A DNA stretch of 64,000 bases, taken from NCBI RefSeq assembly GCF_003208435.1, contig NZ_QKMF01000013.1, positions 62,001-126,000 of the forward strand. The letters are read 5' to 3'. The position numbers and the translations under genes were made by a program. The first letter of the stretch is position 1; each line of letters starts with the position of its first letter. Below the pieces are notes generated by a model. The model was given only the letters and a program-made list of their open reading frames with translations, made no database searches and was not told where the DNA came from. The DNA is from Pelagimonas varians (lineage in GTDB: Bacteria > Pseudomonadota > Alphaproteobacteria > Rhodobacterales > Rhodobacteraceae). Positions 53,376 through 63,429 of this stretch are shown piece after piece.

Positions 53376-53957
53376 ATCAAACTCCCTTGCGAGTTTTCGA
53401 TGGTGTCAGATACGCTTAAACTTCGCAATGTCCGGCATTCCTGCCCTCTGGCAGCCCTAATGGTGCATAACGTGTCAACGGCCGGTTTGGCGCAAAGCCG
53501 TCATCCGCAACCCACAGGGTTGCCGCGTTGCTCCTTTGCTGAAGCAGCCGTTCGCATCGGTGCGCTGCATTTTTCTTGGTTAGTGGTCGGCTCTGCGAAG
53601 AAAACGAGCGTTCGGCCTGGATATTTCTAATCCAGCTATGATCGGTGAGCGTCCTCTAAGGAGGTTAATTGAGTCTCACGAATGGAGGCTTGTCAGTCTC
53701 GGTCTACGTCCGGCGCATAGAGCTATCAATTCATGCACGGGCAGTCTTTGTACCATTGGAGAAAAAGGCCAAAGACGCTTCGCATTGTCTCGCCACCGGT
53801 CATTCGCATCGGGCGGCTTTTGGGGCAATCTAGAGGTCTACTTGTGGCCCGGTATGGCTGTTTTCGGATTGGCGTTTCCAAGTTCTTCTGTGGCTGGCAA
53901 TTCCTAGCAGTCATCACAGTCATCACAGTCTGGGCCCATGAAAACACCCGTGCTGTT
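53376..53957. other. 582-bp gene-poor interval
   Basis: No coding region recognised; open frames are short and lack family similarity. The phrase GCAAAGCCGTCATCCGC near 53489 resembles the degenerate repeats at 63252 and 63371. Confidence 0.5.
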
Positions 53958-54467
53958 CTAAGTCCGAAAAGGTTCGATCCGATCAGCAGACAGTGCATAT
54001 CCAATGTCAGCAATATGCGTCGACAATGACGACACACCAAACATCCCGATCACATTGACGGCTTCGTAAAGGCCCGATGTCTCGTAAGGTTGGTTTGTTG
54101 TAACAAACACCAATTGGTTGGCAGGGGGCGGCGGGACATGAACACATGCGCCAACATAAGGGACAAGGATAAAGGCTGTCACGCCGGTGCCCGAGTAATC
54201 AATCGGCAGTATGTAACCGGGCAAGCGCACGACCTGACCGTTCCAATCCGTACGCACCCCGGTTGACATAGGCTGATCGCTAGACATCGGCTGTTTGTCG
54301 TGATCAACCAGATTTTGGAGCATGGGCGGAATTGTCGTTTGCCCTTTTGGCATCAAATCCGCCCAATCCAGATCGACATAGTCTTCGGCCCGCGCAACAT
54401 GTGGCCAAATTGAAAAGGCCCCGACTCCTGTCAGCAATGTCCGTCGGTTATATGCGCGCGTTACCAC
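53958..54467 (-). CDS. DUF3299 exported protein (Zrg-like zinc-uptake operon), copy 2
   Basis: 169 residues with a Tat-like signal (YNRRTLLTGVGAFSIWPHVARA). The DUF3299 core is PGYILPIDYSGTGVTAFILVPYVGACVHVPPPPANQLVF, shared with the upstream neighbour almost word for word, then SADRIEP at the end. Overlaps that neighbour by seven bases. Two DUF3299 genes at the end of a DUF2796-ABC operon match the Vibrio ZrgABCDE zinc import set. The cysteine in GACVHVP and histidine are candidate metal ligands. Confidence 0.88.
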   Translation of the reverse strand: MVTRAYNRRTLLTGVGAFSIWPHVARAEDYVDLDWADLMPKGQTTIPPMLQNLVDHDKQPMSSDQPMSTGVRTDWNGQVVRLPGYILPIDYSGTGVTAFILVPYVGACVHVPPPPANQLVFVTTNQPYETSGLYEAVNVIGMFGVSSLSTHIADIGYALSADRIEPFRT

Positions 54468-54964
54468 TCGTAAACCTCCATGTGGTCCGCGACCATTTCG
54501 TAGCCTGTGTCACCAACTTCGGTGGATTGAATGGCGTGCTGCATCTGGCCGGTCACCCAAACAGGATCCCAAAGGTTATCTCCCGGCCACGGCGTTTTGG
54601 TCTTCACAAAGACCAACTGATTTGCGGGTGGTGGTGGGGTGTGCAAACACGCCCCCACATAGGGGACCAAGACAAAGCTGGTTACCCCTGCTGTCGTGGC
54701 ATCAAAGGGAATGATATAACCCGGCATCTTGATATAGGCCCCATCAAGAGCGGGGTTTAGCTTGGTGGCATTGTCGTCGAAAATTGGTCGCCAGGTGTCA
54801 GTGGCCTCGTTCATTTCCCCTTCTCCGATGATTTCGGAATAGGGCAAGCCAGGCGGCAGTAAATCATCCCAAGTGATTTCAGTTGCGTTCTTGGCGAATG
54901 CAATTTGCGGCAAGGCAATCCCAGCTAAACCGGTTGCCATCAGATGGCGGCGCGACACATTCAT
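54461..54964 (-). CDS. DUF3299 exported protein (Zrg-like zinc-uptake operon), copy 1
   Basis: 167 residues with a Tat-like signal (VSRRHLMATGLAGIALPQIAFA) and the DUF3299 core PGYIIPFDATTAGVTSFVLVPYVGACLHTPPPPANQLVF, followed by EVYEW at the end. It follows the permease gene after 18 bp. The tandem copies probably act together in periplasmic zinc handling, inferred from operon membership. Confidence 0.88.
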   Translation of the reverse strand: MNVSRRHLMATGLAGIALPQIAFAKNATEITWDDLLPPGLPYSEIIGEGEMNEATDTWRPIFDDNATKLNPALDGAYIKMPGYIIPFDATTAGVTSFVLVPYVGACLHTPPPPANQLVFVKTKTPWPGDNLWDPVWVTGQMQHAIQSTEVGDTGYEMVADHMEVYEW

Positions 54965-54982
54965 TGTCCCAGCCCTTTCATA

Positions 54983-56233
54983 TCAAATTCGCACCATCAT
55001 GCCATCCGCAAGGGACATGCGGTAGGCCCTAAGGGCGGGAACCATGCTCACGATTGCGCCAGCGGCAACAACACCCAATAAAACCCAAGCTTCGCGAAGG
55101 GTTGGCGGCTCGATGGGCAGCCAGATACCAAAGGCGCTGTCAATCAGTGGTTGACCAAGAACCAACCCCAGATACAGGAGGCCTAGACCAAAGATCGCCC
55201 CAACAGCAGCCATCACAACCGCCTCAAGCACAAGCAAAGCCAAAATCACCCTAGGACGCGCGCCCATGGCGCGAAAGATAGCCATCTCACGACGACGCTC
55301 GTTTAGGCTGGAAAAGATAGTCGCCATCATACCGATCAAGGCAGTCACAACCACCATGGCTGAAACACCGATCAGGGCCGTTTCCGCAATGCCAACGATC
55401 TGCCAAAGTTCTTGCAAGGCCACACCGGGTAGGATCGCCAACAAGGGTTCGTGGGGATATTCATTGATAGACCGCTGCAATCGAAACACCTGAAGGCGGC
55501 TTTTGACACCGACAAGAGCGGCAGTGATGGCCTGAGGTTCTAGCGCCATTTGCCGGATCATGTCCGGTGTCGTCACCTGACCCGGTATTTGCGCGCCACT
55601 TTTCCAATCAACATGAATGGCTTCGATGGCCTCGAGGCTGACGATCACTGTGCGGTCCACTGGCGTACCGGTTTTTTCTAAAATTCCAGAGACCCGAAAC
55701 GGTTGGTTGGCATGCTCAGAGAACGACGCCAATCCATGTGCAACAACGATTGGATCCCCAATTTCGTAGCCAAGAGTTGTGGCCACATCTGCGCCGATGA
55801 CGGTGTCAAACACGTCCGACATGATCGAGCCGTCTTGTACCACAAGCGATTGGCCCGACCGGTATTTATAGCGCTCAAAGAAGGCCGGAGTCGTTCCCAT
55901 CACCCGGAACTGACGATGACTGTCGCCCAAGGAAATCGGAACAATCCAGTCAACTTCGGGGCGGTTGGCGATGTCTTGATAGCTTTCCCATGTCAGGTTG
56001 TTGGTCGCATTCCCGATCCGAAATACAGAATAGAGCAACAGCTGAACCGAGCCTGATCGCGCACCAATGATCAGATCTGTTCCGGAAATTGTATCCGCAA
56101 AACTGGCCTTGGCCCCAGTGCGGACCTTTTCAACACCTAAGAACAGGGCGACGGATAAAGAAATGGCCAAGATAGTCATGCTTACTGTCAGGGTGCGGGC
56201 CATTAGCGATGCTAGGGCAAGGCGCAAAATCAT
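54983..56233 (-). CDS. ABC transporter permease, FtsX/MacB type
   Basis: 416 residues. An N-terminal span (LALASLMARTLTVSMTILAISLSVALFLG), a large periplasmic MacB-type domain (about 50-270) and three C-terminal spans (e.g. VSAMVVVTALIGMMATIFSS) give the FtsX layout, unlike classical metal importers. The ATG overlaps the ATPase stop by four bases. In Zrg systems this pair transports zinc together with the DUF2796 and DUF3299 proteins. Confidence 0.9.
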   Translation of the reverse strand: MILRLALASLMARTLTVSMTILAISLSVALFLGVEKVRTGAKASFADTISGTDLIIGARSGSVQLLLYSVFRIGNATNNLTWESYQDIANRPEVDWIVPISLGDSHRQFRVMGTTPAFFERYKYRSGQSLVVQDGSIMSDVFDTVIGADVATTLGYEIGDPIVVAHGLASFSEHANQPFRVSGILEKTGTPVDRTVIVSLEAIEAIHVDWKSGAQIPGQVTTPDMIRQMALEPQAITAALVGVKSRLQVFRLQRSINEYPHEPLLAILPGVALQELWQIVGIAETALIGVSAMVVVTALIGMMATIFSSLNERRREMAIFRAMGARPRVILALLVLEAVVMAAVGAIFGLGLLYLGLVLGQPLIDSAFGIWLPIEPPTLREAWVLLGVVAAGAIVSMVPALRAYRMSLADGMMVRI

Positions 56234-56931
56234 AATGTGCCTCGCTCTGTCAAAGCGATGTCAGCCATGTGAATGACCCTATCAAACTGGCTGGACAGGC
56301 GTGCGTCATGGCTTACCATCAGTATTGCCGTGCCATGCGCCCGAGATTGGGCAAACAACAACTCCAAGAAAGTAGCTTGGGTGGCCGCATCAAGCGATGA
56401 TGTCGGCTCATCAGCGGTGATCAAAGGTGGCGTCCCGATCAGGGCACGTGCCGCTGCCACACGCTGCTGTTGTCCAACACTCAAGGAACCAGCCCTTGAG
56501 GTCATCACCCCCTCTGGCAATCCCAAATCACGGCAAAGACGCGTTGCCTCGACTTCCGAATTGAAAACGCATTTACGGCGCTTTGGGGCAAACTCGAGCG
56601 GCAGCAAAATGTTATCTTGGACACTTGCAAAGGGAAGCAAGTTGAACTGTTGAAAGATAAGACCGATTTGTTCGGCGCGAAATTGATCGCGTTTTCCTGC
56701 GGACAACTGGGCGATGTCATGATCACCGACACAAACACGGCCCGAGGTTGCTAGGGTTGTGCCGCAAATCAATGAGAGCAGGGTTGATTTGCCCGATCCG
56801 CTCTCCCCAAGCAGCAAGACAGTCTCACCAGCTGATACACTCAGCATGGGAACGTTGAGCCCAAAAGATGTCCGCCCCGGCCAGCGGTAGCGGACATCCT
56901 CAAGCTGCAAGATTGGCGGTCTATTTGGCAC
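56230..56931 (-). CDS. ABC transporter ATPase, LolD-type
   Basis: 233 residues from GTG 56931. Walker A GESGSGKST, Q-loop IFQQFNLLPF, signature LSVGQQQR (valine replacing the usual glycine), Walker B LITADEPTSSLD. Closest to LolD/MacB-type ATPases that pair with FtsX-fold permeases. It follows the DUF2796 gene by 14 bp. Confidence 0.92.
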   Translation of the reverse strand: MPNRPPILQLEDVRYRWPGRTSFGLNVPMLSVSAGETVLLLGESGSGKSTLLSLICGTTLATSGRVCVGDHDIAQLSAGKRDQFRAEQIGLIFQQFNLLPFASVQDNILLPLEFAPKRRKCVFNSEVEATRLCRDLGLPEGVMTSRAGSLSVGQQQRVAAARALIGTPPLITADEPTSSLDAATQATFLELLFAQSRAHGTAILMVSHDARLSSQFDRVIHMADIALTERGTL

Positions 56932-56945
56932 AAAAACGGCTCGCT

Positions 56946-57548
56946 TTAAAACATACCGTGCAGGTTCAATACCGGCGCATCGCGTTCCACTTCAAACGAT
57001 GTTGCACCACTGTCAGAGATAATCTGCACTTCGACCTCACGTGCATTTGGGAATACATCAAAATAGGCAAAGGTGATGTCAGTGATGGCGGTAGGTTTTG
57101 CACAGGTCAGCAGGTATTCCGCATGAAATTCGGTATGCCCTGCCTCCTCGTCATGGTCATCGTGTTCGTCTTCGGCGTGGTCATCATGACCATGATCATC
57201 TTCTTCGTGCCCCTCGACGTGTTCTTCCTCGTGATCAACTTCAAGTTCAGCTGCAGCTTGAACAACGCTACATCCGGCTGCATCGGGCAGAACAAACAAC
57301 TCCAAAGGGCGCGCAAGAGATCCGACTGCCGCATCCACAGCAGCGCGATCCTGGGCGCTTTTTGCAGCATATTCAAAACCCACAACATCTGCACCCGGGG
57401 CGTTTAGTTCCATAGCGACTTGCGCGCCATCGAAAGCAATATTCAGCTGCCCAACACCATGTTCATGCGCATCCAATTGGCGAGCCGTTTCGGAAAATGC
57501 TGGCGCTCCAGAAATTACGGCAAGTACGAAAAGATGTGAAAATTTCAA
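56946..57548 (-). CDS. DUF2796 zinc-binding periplasmic protein (ZrgA-like)
   Basis: 200 residues from TTG 57548, chosen because AGGA lies upstream and it gives a clean signal peptide (KFSHLFVLAVISGAPAFS); ATG 57602 would overlap zur and gives a poor N-terminus. The conserved HEHGVGQLNIAFDG opening and a histidine/aspartate-rich segment of about 50 residues (EEEHVEGHEEDDHGHDDH) bind metal, almost certainly zinc. It follows zur by 32 bp, consistent with a Zur-controlled zrg operon. Confidence 0.9.
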   Translation of the reverse strand: MKFSHLFVLAVISGAPAFSETARQLDAHEHGVGQLNIAFDGAQVAMELNAPGADVVGFEYAAKSAQDRAAVDAAVGSLARPLELFVLPDAAGCSVVQAAAELEVDHEEEHVEGHEEDDHGHDDHAEDEHDDHDEEAGHTEFHAEYLLTCAKPTAITDITFAYFDVFPNAREVEVQIISDSGATSFEVERDAPVLNLHGMF

Positions 57549-57580
57549 TGGATTGATCCTATTTAGTTGTGGGGAAAAGC

Positions 57581-57967
57581 TTAGGAAGAACAGTCGTGGC
57601 ATTGCCCGTGTATTTCGACAATGTGACGGGTGGGACGGAAAGACGACTGCGAAGAAATGGCCGAGAGTTTGGGGAGCAGATCGGTGCCGTCATTCTCCTC
57701 AACGCTCCCGCACTCTTCGCAAATTGCCAACACCGGAACCGCAGCGGCGTGGTCGCATCGGCAAGGAACAAAAGCCTTGATCGATTCAAGCTTGTGCGCG
57801 CGACCTTGCCCGGTAAGCGCGGCAAGAGCGCGGTACACCGTCGGAGCTGCGAGATCCGGCTCTTCCAATTTCATTTTGTTGAGAATGGCGTAGGCGGTCA
57901 TGGGTTTGTCATGACCATGTAAGACTCTTAACACGTCGGATTGCCGAATGGCCGCTTGTTTGCGCAT
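57581..57967 (-). CDS. zur: Fur family transcriptional regulator, Zur (zinc) type
   Basis: 128 residues from ATG 57967 with GGAGAGG upstream. The winged helix ILNKMKLEEPDLAAPTVYRALAALTGQGRAHKLES and metal-binding C-terminus with CEECGS and CHDC are Fur-superfamily; gene order with a zinc importer supports Zur. A palindrome resembling a Zur box lies 31 bp upstream, suggesting autoregulation. As first gene of the operon it co-controls the importer genes. Confidence 0.88.
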   Translation of the reverse strand: MRKQAAIRQSDVLRVLHGHDKPMTAYAILNKMKLEEPDLAAPTVYRALAALTGQGRAHKLESIKAFVPCRCDHAAAVPVLAICEECGSVEENDGTDLLPKLSAISSQSSFRPTRHIVEIHGQCHDCSS

Positions 57968-57997
57968 GAACCTCTCCAAAAGATAAGAACACGTTTA

Positions 57998-58012
57998 TTT
58001 TATAAAGTAACA
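57998..58012. promoter_or_regulatory. Zur-box-like element upstream of zur
   Basis: Read on the minus strand, TGTTACTTTATAAAA matches the Zur consensus TGTTATANTATAACA at 11 of 14 fixed positions. It lies 31 bp before the zur start. Confidence 0.5.
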
Positions 58013-58601
58013 AATAACAAGGCATTGTACCCCCGAGACTAAGCACACAGAAAAACGAACGCCCTGACCGCTTTTGTTGGTTTTGGCACGCAACCTTCAT
58101 CTTGCGGCGAAGGTCCGGTTTCCGCCGTTAGTTTCGAAGGTGGCGAACGGCCCCAAGCCGCTCCTGGCCGATGTCGGCAAGTACACTAGCGATGTATCTT
58201 GTGGATATCACTGAGAAATAGCAGTCACTGACCACGATCACATTCAAGGTGTTTTTAAGTTTCTGGCGCTCATCGCGACGATTACAATCGCGCAGAGTGC
58301 GGCCGCGAAAACCTATTTCAGTGAGGATGCAGCAGCACTACAATGTGCGCATACCATCAGTGCGACGGCATGTGGTCATGCAAAGGTTTGGCCTGATTGA
58401 TCATTCGTTGAAAGACGCGTAGATTTTTGGCAGCGTCTCGATTTTTAAGCAGTATATGTGCGGCACTGAAGTTGAGAATATCGCAGCCATGCACGCTATG
58501 GCCGGGCGGCGCACACCGACGCAAACCGCGCAGGACTTTCGCGAGATCGCAGGGCGGTGTGGCTAACAGTGTGCCATCGACTGAACGGTACTTTGGCACG
58601 A
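58013..58601. other. 589-bp interval upstream of zur
   Basis: No confident gene. An 82-codon frame on the minus strand (58357-58605) has no recognised similarity. A block at 58100-58170 (GCGAAGGTCCGGTTTCCGCC) reads like degenerate Roseobacter intergenic sequence. Confidence 0.5.
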
Positions 58602-61600
58602 TCATTCGTGCCGTGCGGCCGGGGTCGCAGGTTTCTGGCCTTTGATCTTTTCGCGCAGGCTTTGCAGCACAACATAGAGCACTGGCACTATGATGACGCC
58701 AATGATGGTGGCGGCCAGCATGCCACCAAAGACTGCCTTGCCGATGGCCTGTTGGCTGGCCGCTCCGGCACCCGAGGCGGCGATCAGCGGCACAACGCCC
58801 AACAAAAACGACAGGGCCGTCATCATAACAGCCCGGAACCGTTGCCGGGCGGCCTCCATGGCGGCCTCGCGAATGGAGGCACCTTTTGCCCGTTCCTCCA
58901 TCGCAAATTCAACGATCAGGATGGCGTTCTTCGACGCAAGTCCGATCAGCATGATCATCCCGATTTGAGTGTAAAGGTTCACATCCCCCGCAGTGACCAA
59001 AACTGCGGCCAAGGCCCCAAAAAGCGCGACCGTGACCGAAAGCAGAATGCCGATTGGCATCGTCCAGCTTTCGTATTGCGCAACGAGGAAAAGATAGCCA
59101 AACACAATAGCGGCCATCAGGACCAGAATGACCGTGCCACCTGCAGCAAGTTGCTGCTGGGCCGTGCCGGTCCACTCATAGGCATAGCCAGAGGGCAGCG
59201 CGGTGGCAGATTCTTCCTGCAGGGCTGCAATGACGTCCCCGGTGGAAAAGCCGGGCGCAGGGATGGCCGTGACCGTTGCGGACCGAAATAGGTTGTAGCG
59301 GTTCATCAGCACCGGGCCGAGGGTCTTTTCGACGTTGATCAGCGTGCCCAAGGGGGTCATTTGGCCGTCGTCGGTGCGCACGTGGAGCCGCCCGATATCT
59401 TCGATTTTGTCTCGGTAATTCCCATCGGCCTGAATCATCACCCGGTAAACCTTGCCAAATAAGTTCATGTCGTTGACGTAGATCGACCCCAGATGCGCCT
59501 GAAGCGTTTCGAACACATCACTGATGGGTACGCCCAGTGTGCGGGATTTTTCACGATCCAGATCGACGAAAAGTTTGGGCACATTGGCGCTGAAACTTGT
59601 GTAGGCTTGCGCGATTTCGGGGCGTTGGTTGGCGGCATAAACCATTGAACCCACCGCGGCTGACAGGTCGGATGCACCGCCGCCGCCGGTTTGTTGCACC
59701 TTCATTTCAACGCCCGCGCTAACCCCTAAACCCGAGATCGGCGGCGGGTTGAAGGCCAGCACATTGGCAGAGGCTTCCTGGCTCGAGATGCCGTAAATTT
59801 GCGCCAAAATACCTTCCGCGCTGAGCTCCGGCGTGGTGCGCTCATCCCAGTTGTCGAGGTTAACAATGATCATCGTGCCGTTGGAGCCTTGGCCGTTCAA
59901 AAGGCTAAAGCCGTTAACCTGAATGGTGCTGGCCACGCCGGGTATGGCGCGCAACTGGGTGTCGAGCCGGTCAGAGACAGCTTCTGTCCGCTGGATGGAC
60001 GCCGCATCTGGTAATTGCACGTCGACAAACAGATACCCGTTGTCTTCGATGGGTAGGAAACCTTGCGGCAACATGCGCATCATCGAACCGGAACCAAAGG
60101 CAAGCGCAATCAAAATGGCGACGCCCAAAATCGGCAGACGCACCAAGCGTTTCACAATAGCCGCATAGCCGTTGCGGGATGTGTCGACTGTTTTTTCAAA
60201 GGTGGCAAGCAGCCCCTTGGGCGGCCCCGACCGCGGCTTTAGGACAATAGCGCACAAGGCCGGTGACAGTGTCAGCGCATTAACTGACGAAATCACAACC
60301 GCAATGGAAATGGTTACAGCAAATTGCGAGAAAAGCTGACCGGAAATGCCGGGCATGAAGGTCACCGGAATGAAAACCGCGAGCAACACCAAGGTTGTGG
60401 CGATCACCGGTGTCGTGATCTGCTCCATCGCTTTGGCTGTTGCCTGATCGGGTGGGAGCCCTTCGTCCGCGATGATCCTTTCGACGTTTTCCACGACGAT
60501 AATCGCATCATCCACGACAATGCCGATCGCCAATACCAGCGCAAACAGCGAAACCGTATTGAGGGTCATACCCATCATTAGCAGGAAAGCGAATGTTCCG
60601 ATCAATGAGACCGGGATTGCCACTGCGGGAATCAGCGTGGCCCGTGCGCTGCCCAGAAAGATGAACACCACCGTCATCACCAGTATGAAGGTCAGGATCA
60701 GCGTGGATACGACGTCATTGAGTGATTGCTGCACAAAATCGGTGCTGTCAAATGGCACCTCGTAGGCGATATCATCGGGGAAAGCCTGTGATAGACGTTC
60801 AAGTTCTGCATAGACCCCTGCGGCCACGGCCAATGCATTTTCACCCGGCGCCTGATAGACGGCCAGTACAGTGGCAGGCTGTCCTTGGTAGCGCCCGGAG
60901 ACACCATAAAAACTCGCGCCAAGCTCGACCCTTGCCACATCTCGAATCCGCAGAACACTGCCCGATTCTCCGGTGCGAACGATGATGTTTTCGAATTCTT
61001 TCACCGTGGACAATCGCCCCTTGGCGGTCACGGTGTACTGAAACTGTTGCGTATCAGAGGTGGGCGGCGCTCCGATCTGGCCCGCCGACACCGTCAGGTT
61101 TTGTTCGCGGATCGCGGCCATGATATCGGCCTGTGTGATACCGAGGCCGGTCATACGGTCAGGGTTCATCCACAGCCGCATGGCATAGGCAAAATCTGTC
61201 ATGACATCAGCTTTGCCAACCCCGGGCACCCGCGCCAGCGCGTCTTTGAGGTTGATCGAGGCATAGTTGGACAAAAACACCTCGTCATAGGTGTTGTTGG
61301 GCGAAAACAGTGTGGCAACGAGCAGCATGCTGGTGGATGATTTTTCCGTCACAACGCCCGTAGAGGTCACTTCGACCGGCAAGCCAGGTGTCGCCTGCGC
61401 CACCCTGTTTTGCACATTCACAGTTGCGATTGTCGGATCGGTGCCCACTTCAAATGTGATCGATAAATTGTAACTGCCCGTGTCGGAACTGTCGGACGAC
61501 ATGTAGATCATGTTTTCGACGCCATTGACCTCAGCCTCAATCGGGGCGGCGACGGTATTCTCCACGGTTTCAGCATTTGCGCCTGTGTATGATGCCGTCA

Positions 61601-61736
61601 CATTGACCACGGGCGGTGTGATGTTGGGGAATTGCTCAACCGGAATGACAGAGTAGGCTACAAGCCCCACCAAAGTGAGAACGGTCGAGATTACGATGGC
61701 CATCTTGGGCCTTTTGATAAAGACGGTGGAAAGCAT
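58602..61736 (-). CDS. RND efflux pump inner-membrane transporter (HAE1/AcrB-like)
   Basis: 1044 residues, full length. TM1 [19 protein letters not shown], the porter-domain sequence [31 protein letters not shown], the proton-relay pair in [17 protein letters not shown] and the twelve-span architecture with two large periplasmic loops are clear. It exports drugs, dyes, bile-like or other hydrophobic compounds. Coupled to the adaptor gene with 3 bp between them; no outer-membrane factor gene is in view. Confidence 0.97.
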   Translation of the reverse strand: MLSTVFIKRPKMAIVISTVLTLVGLVAYSVIPVEQFPNITPPVVNVTASYTGANAETVENTVAAPIEAEVNGVENMIYMSSDSSDTGSYNLSITFEVGTDPTIATVNVQNRVAQATPGLPVEVTSTGVVTEKSSTSMLLVATLFSPNNTYDEVFLSNYASINLKDALARVPGVGKADVMTDFAYAMRLWMNPDRMTGLGITQADIMAAIREQNLTVSAGQIGAPPTSDTQQFQYTVTAKGRLSTVKEFENIIVRTGESGSVLRIRDVARVELGASFYGVSGRYQGQPATVLAVYQAPGENALAVAAGVYAELERLSQAFPDDIAYEVPFDSTDFVQQSLNDVVSTLILTFILVMTVVFIFLGSARATLIPAVAIPVSLIGTFAFLLMMGMTLNTVSLFALVLAIGIVVDDAIIVVENVERIIADEGLPPDQATAKAMEQITTPVIATTLVLLAVFIPVTFMPGISGQLFSQFAVTISIAVVISSVNALTLSPALCAIVLKPRSGPPKGLLATFEKTVDTSRNGYAAIVKRLVRLPILGVAILIALAFGSGSMMRMLPQGFLPIEDNGYLFVDVQLPDAASIQRTEAVSDRLDTQLRAIPGVASTIQVNGFSLLNGQGSNGTMIIVNLDNWDERTTPELSAEGILAQIYGISSQEASANVLAFNPPPISGLGVSAGVEMKVQQTGGGGASDLSAAVGSMVYAANQRPEIAQAYTSFSANVPKLFVDLDREKSRTLGVPISDVFETLQAHLGSIYVNDMNLFGKVYRVMIQADGNYRDKIEDIGRLHVRTDDGQMTPLGTLINVEKTLGPVLMNRYNLFRSATVTAIPAPGFSTGDVIAALQEESATALPSGYAYEWTGTAQQQLAAGGTVILVLMAAIVFGYLFLVAQYESWTMPIGILLSVTVALFGALAAVLVTAGDVNLYTQIGMIMLIGLASKNAILIVEFAMEERAKGASIREAAMEAARQRFRAVMMTALSFLLGVVPLIAASGAGAASQQAIGKAVFGGMLAATIIGVIIVPVLYVVLQSLREKIKGQKPATPAARHE

Positions 61737-61739
61737 GGA

Positions 61740-62897
61740 TCAGTTTCCTCCGGCTGTTCCGGTCAAAACCGCGTTGACCTCCACGCCGGGGCGAACCCGT
61801 TGCAACCCTTCAACGATGACACTTTCGCCGGGACGCAATCCGTCCTCTACAACGACCGCCGTTTCCAGTTGAATACCCAGTTGAACATAGCGCTGCTCCA
61901 CCAATTGCTTATCGGTCACAACCAATACGAAGTCACCCCGCTGATCGCGCTGTACAGAGTTCTGTGGAATGAGAACGCTCAGGACGGGCTCCAACTCTTC
62001 GATGATGACGTTTAGAAAACCACCATCCAGGATGATCCTGCGTTTGTTCTCGAACTGTGCCCGAATGGATATCGTACCAGTCGAGGCGTTGATCTGGTTG
62101 TCTAGAAATACGATTGCACCAGGTTCATCAAGCATTGTTTGGTCAGGTAGTTCTATGAAAACATTGGGTGATCTATCGCTTTCGATCAACTGATCAATAC
62201 CCGTATCTAGTTGCTCCAAAACGCCCAGAAGCTGTGGTTCAGAAAGTGAAAAGGTGACGTACATGGGCGATTCTTTGACCAATGTCGCCAATGCTCCGGC
62301 CGTTGGGCCCACAACCGCTCCAAGACTAACATTCGTGCGACCGATCCGTCCGCCAAAGGGCGCAGTGATCTCTGTGCGGCTCAGGTTGATCTCAGCGGTA
62401 TGCAGTGCGGCCTGGGCGGCCAACAAATCCGCTTCGGCCACAGACGCATTGGCCCTTGCGATGTCGAGCTCTGATTCCGGGGCTGTGCCTCGCGACACCA
62501 ATTCCTTTTTACGGTCTAATTCGATCTCGGCTAGTCTTACATTGGCCTCCGCCCGGGTCACTGAGGCGCGATTTGCGGCGACATCAGCAAGATAGCTGTC
62601 TGGCTCAATGCGAAAAATGATATCGCCTTGCTCAACCAGTGCACCATCTTCGATCAGCACTTCAACGATTGCGCCAGCGACCTGCGCCACCAAATCAGTC
62701 TTTGCGGCCGCCTCGCCCCTGCCGATGAATTTGGCCTCTCGTGTGATCTCTTCGCTCCATGCAGCAGCGATGGACACTTTGGGCGCGGGTGCTGCAGGGG
62801 CCTGTGCGGATGCAGGTGGCACCATCAGAGCCAGCAGGCAAATTGGAAAAAGGTGGCGCGTGACCATGTGAAAAATAGAGATATCTTGACCTGACAT
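61740..62897 (-). CDS. RND efflux periplasmic adaptor (membrane fusion protein)
   Basis: 385 residues. A signal peptide (ATGs at 62897 or 62867) is followed by the barrel-sandwich lipoyl halves (DLVAQVAGAIVEVLIEDGALVEQGDIIFRIEPDSY and TEITAPFGGRIGRTNVSLGAVV), helical hairpin (residues 100-170) and beta-barrel. It bridges the RND transporter to an outer-membrane channel. First of the two-gene unit; the regulator is not adjacent. Confidence 0.93.
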   Translation of the reverse strand: MSGQDISIFHMVTRHLFPICLLALMVPPASAQAPAAPAPKVSIAAAWSEEITREAKFIGRGEAAAKTDLVAQVAGAIVEVLIEDGALVEQGDIIFRIEPDSYLADVAANRASVTRAEANVRLAEIELDRKKELVSRGTAPESELDIARANASVAEADLLAAQAALHTAEINLSRTEITAPFGGRIGRTNVSLGAVVGPTAGALATLVKESPMYVTFSLSEPQLLGVLEQLDTGIDQLIESDRSPNVFIELPDQTMLDEPGAIVFLDNQINASTGTISIRAQFENKRRIILDGGFLNVIIEELEPVLSVLIPQNSVQRDQRGDFVLVVTDKQLVEQRYVQLGIQLETAVVVEDGLRPGESVIVEGLQRVRPGVEVNAVLTGTAGGN

Positions 62898-63429
62898 GGA
62901 CCCACCCAGTGATTGCCTTTATGACATCACATTCGGGTCTTTGCGGCGGCAACGCAAGCGGTGTCTACGACCAAGTTGGTTTTAAGAAGGGTGCTTTTGC
63001 TCTGGATCGTTTGGGATTTCCTTTTGTTTGCCTGATTCATGTCCTGGAGGAAATAACGGAGGGTCAAGCCCTGCTGGATTGATCTTCGCGCACGGGTATC
63101 TAGCTAAATCACCTCCAGCCATTCGCGGCGGGCGGCTAAACGCGTAGCGGCATGCCAATCTAGAAGGTCGGCTCAGCGAGAAATCTATGCCGGTTTTTAC
63201 CCGATAGACTGCCACGACGCTTTGCCACGCCATCGGAAGCTGGAGACAAGCGGTCATTCGTTCAAAGTGCAAAAACCGGCAAAATGGGCTCTAAGCTGCC
63301 TTGCGGCAGCGCGTCTGGGGCGAAATCACGTGCGATCAACGCTGCCCAGTGACCGGTGTCAGCCCTTCTAGGTCATTCGTGCAAAGCGCAGCATTGGTCC
63401 CACCTCGTATATGAGAGCGGATTGCTGAT
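62898..63429. other. 532-bp interval between the adaptor gene and the IS110 element
   Basis: No coding region recognised. It contains a 20-bp near-identical direct repeat (63252 and 63371), listed separately. Confidence 0.5.
63252..63390 (+). repeat. 20-bp near-identical direct repeat, 119 bp apart
   Basis: GGTCATTCGTTCAAAGTGCA at 63252-63271 and GGTCATTCGTGCAAAGCGCA at 63371-63390, 18 of 20 identical. Sequence of this type recurs in Roseobacter intergenic DNA. Confidence 0.65.

Noticed and set aside
58557-59291. Plus-strand 244-codon open frame
   Set aside because: Antisense to the RND transporter; His/Gln/Gly-rich translation with no domain.
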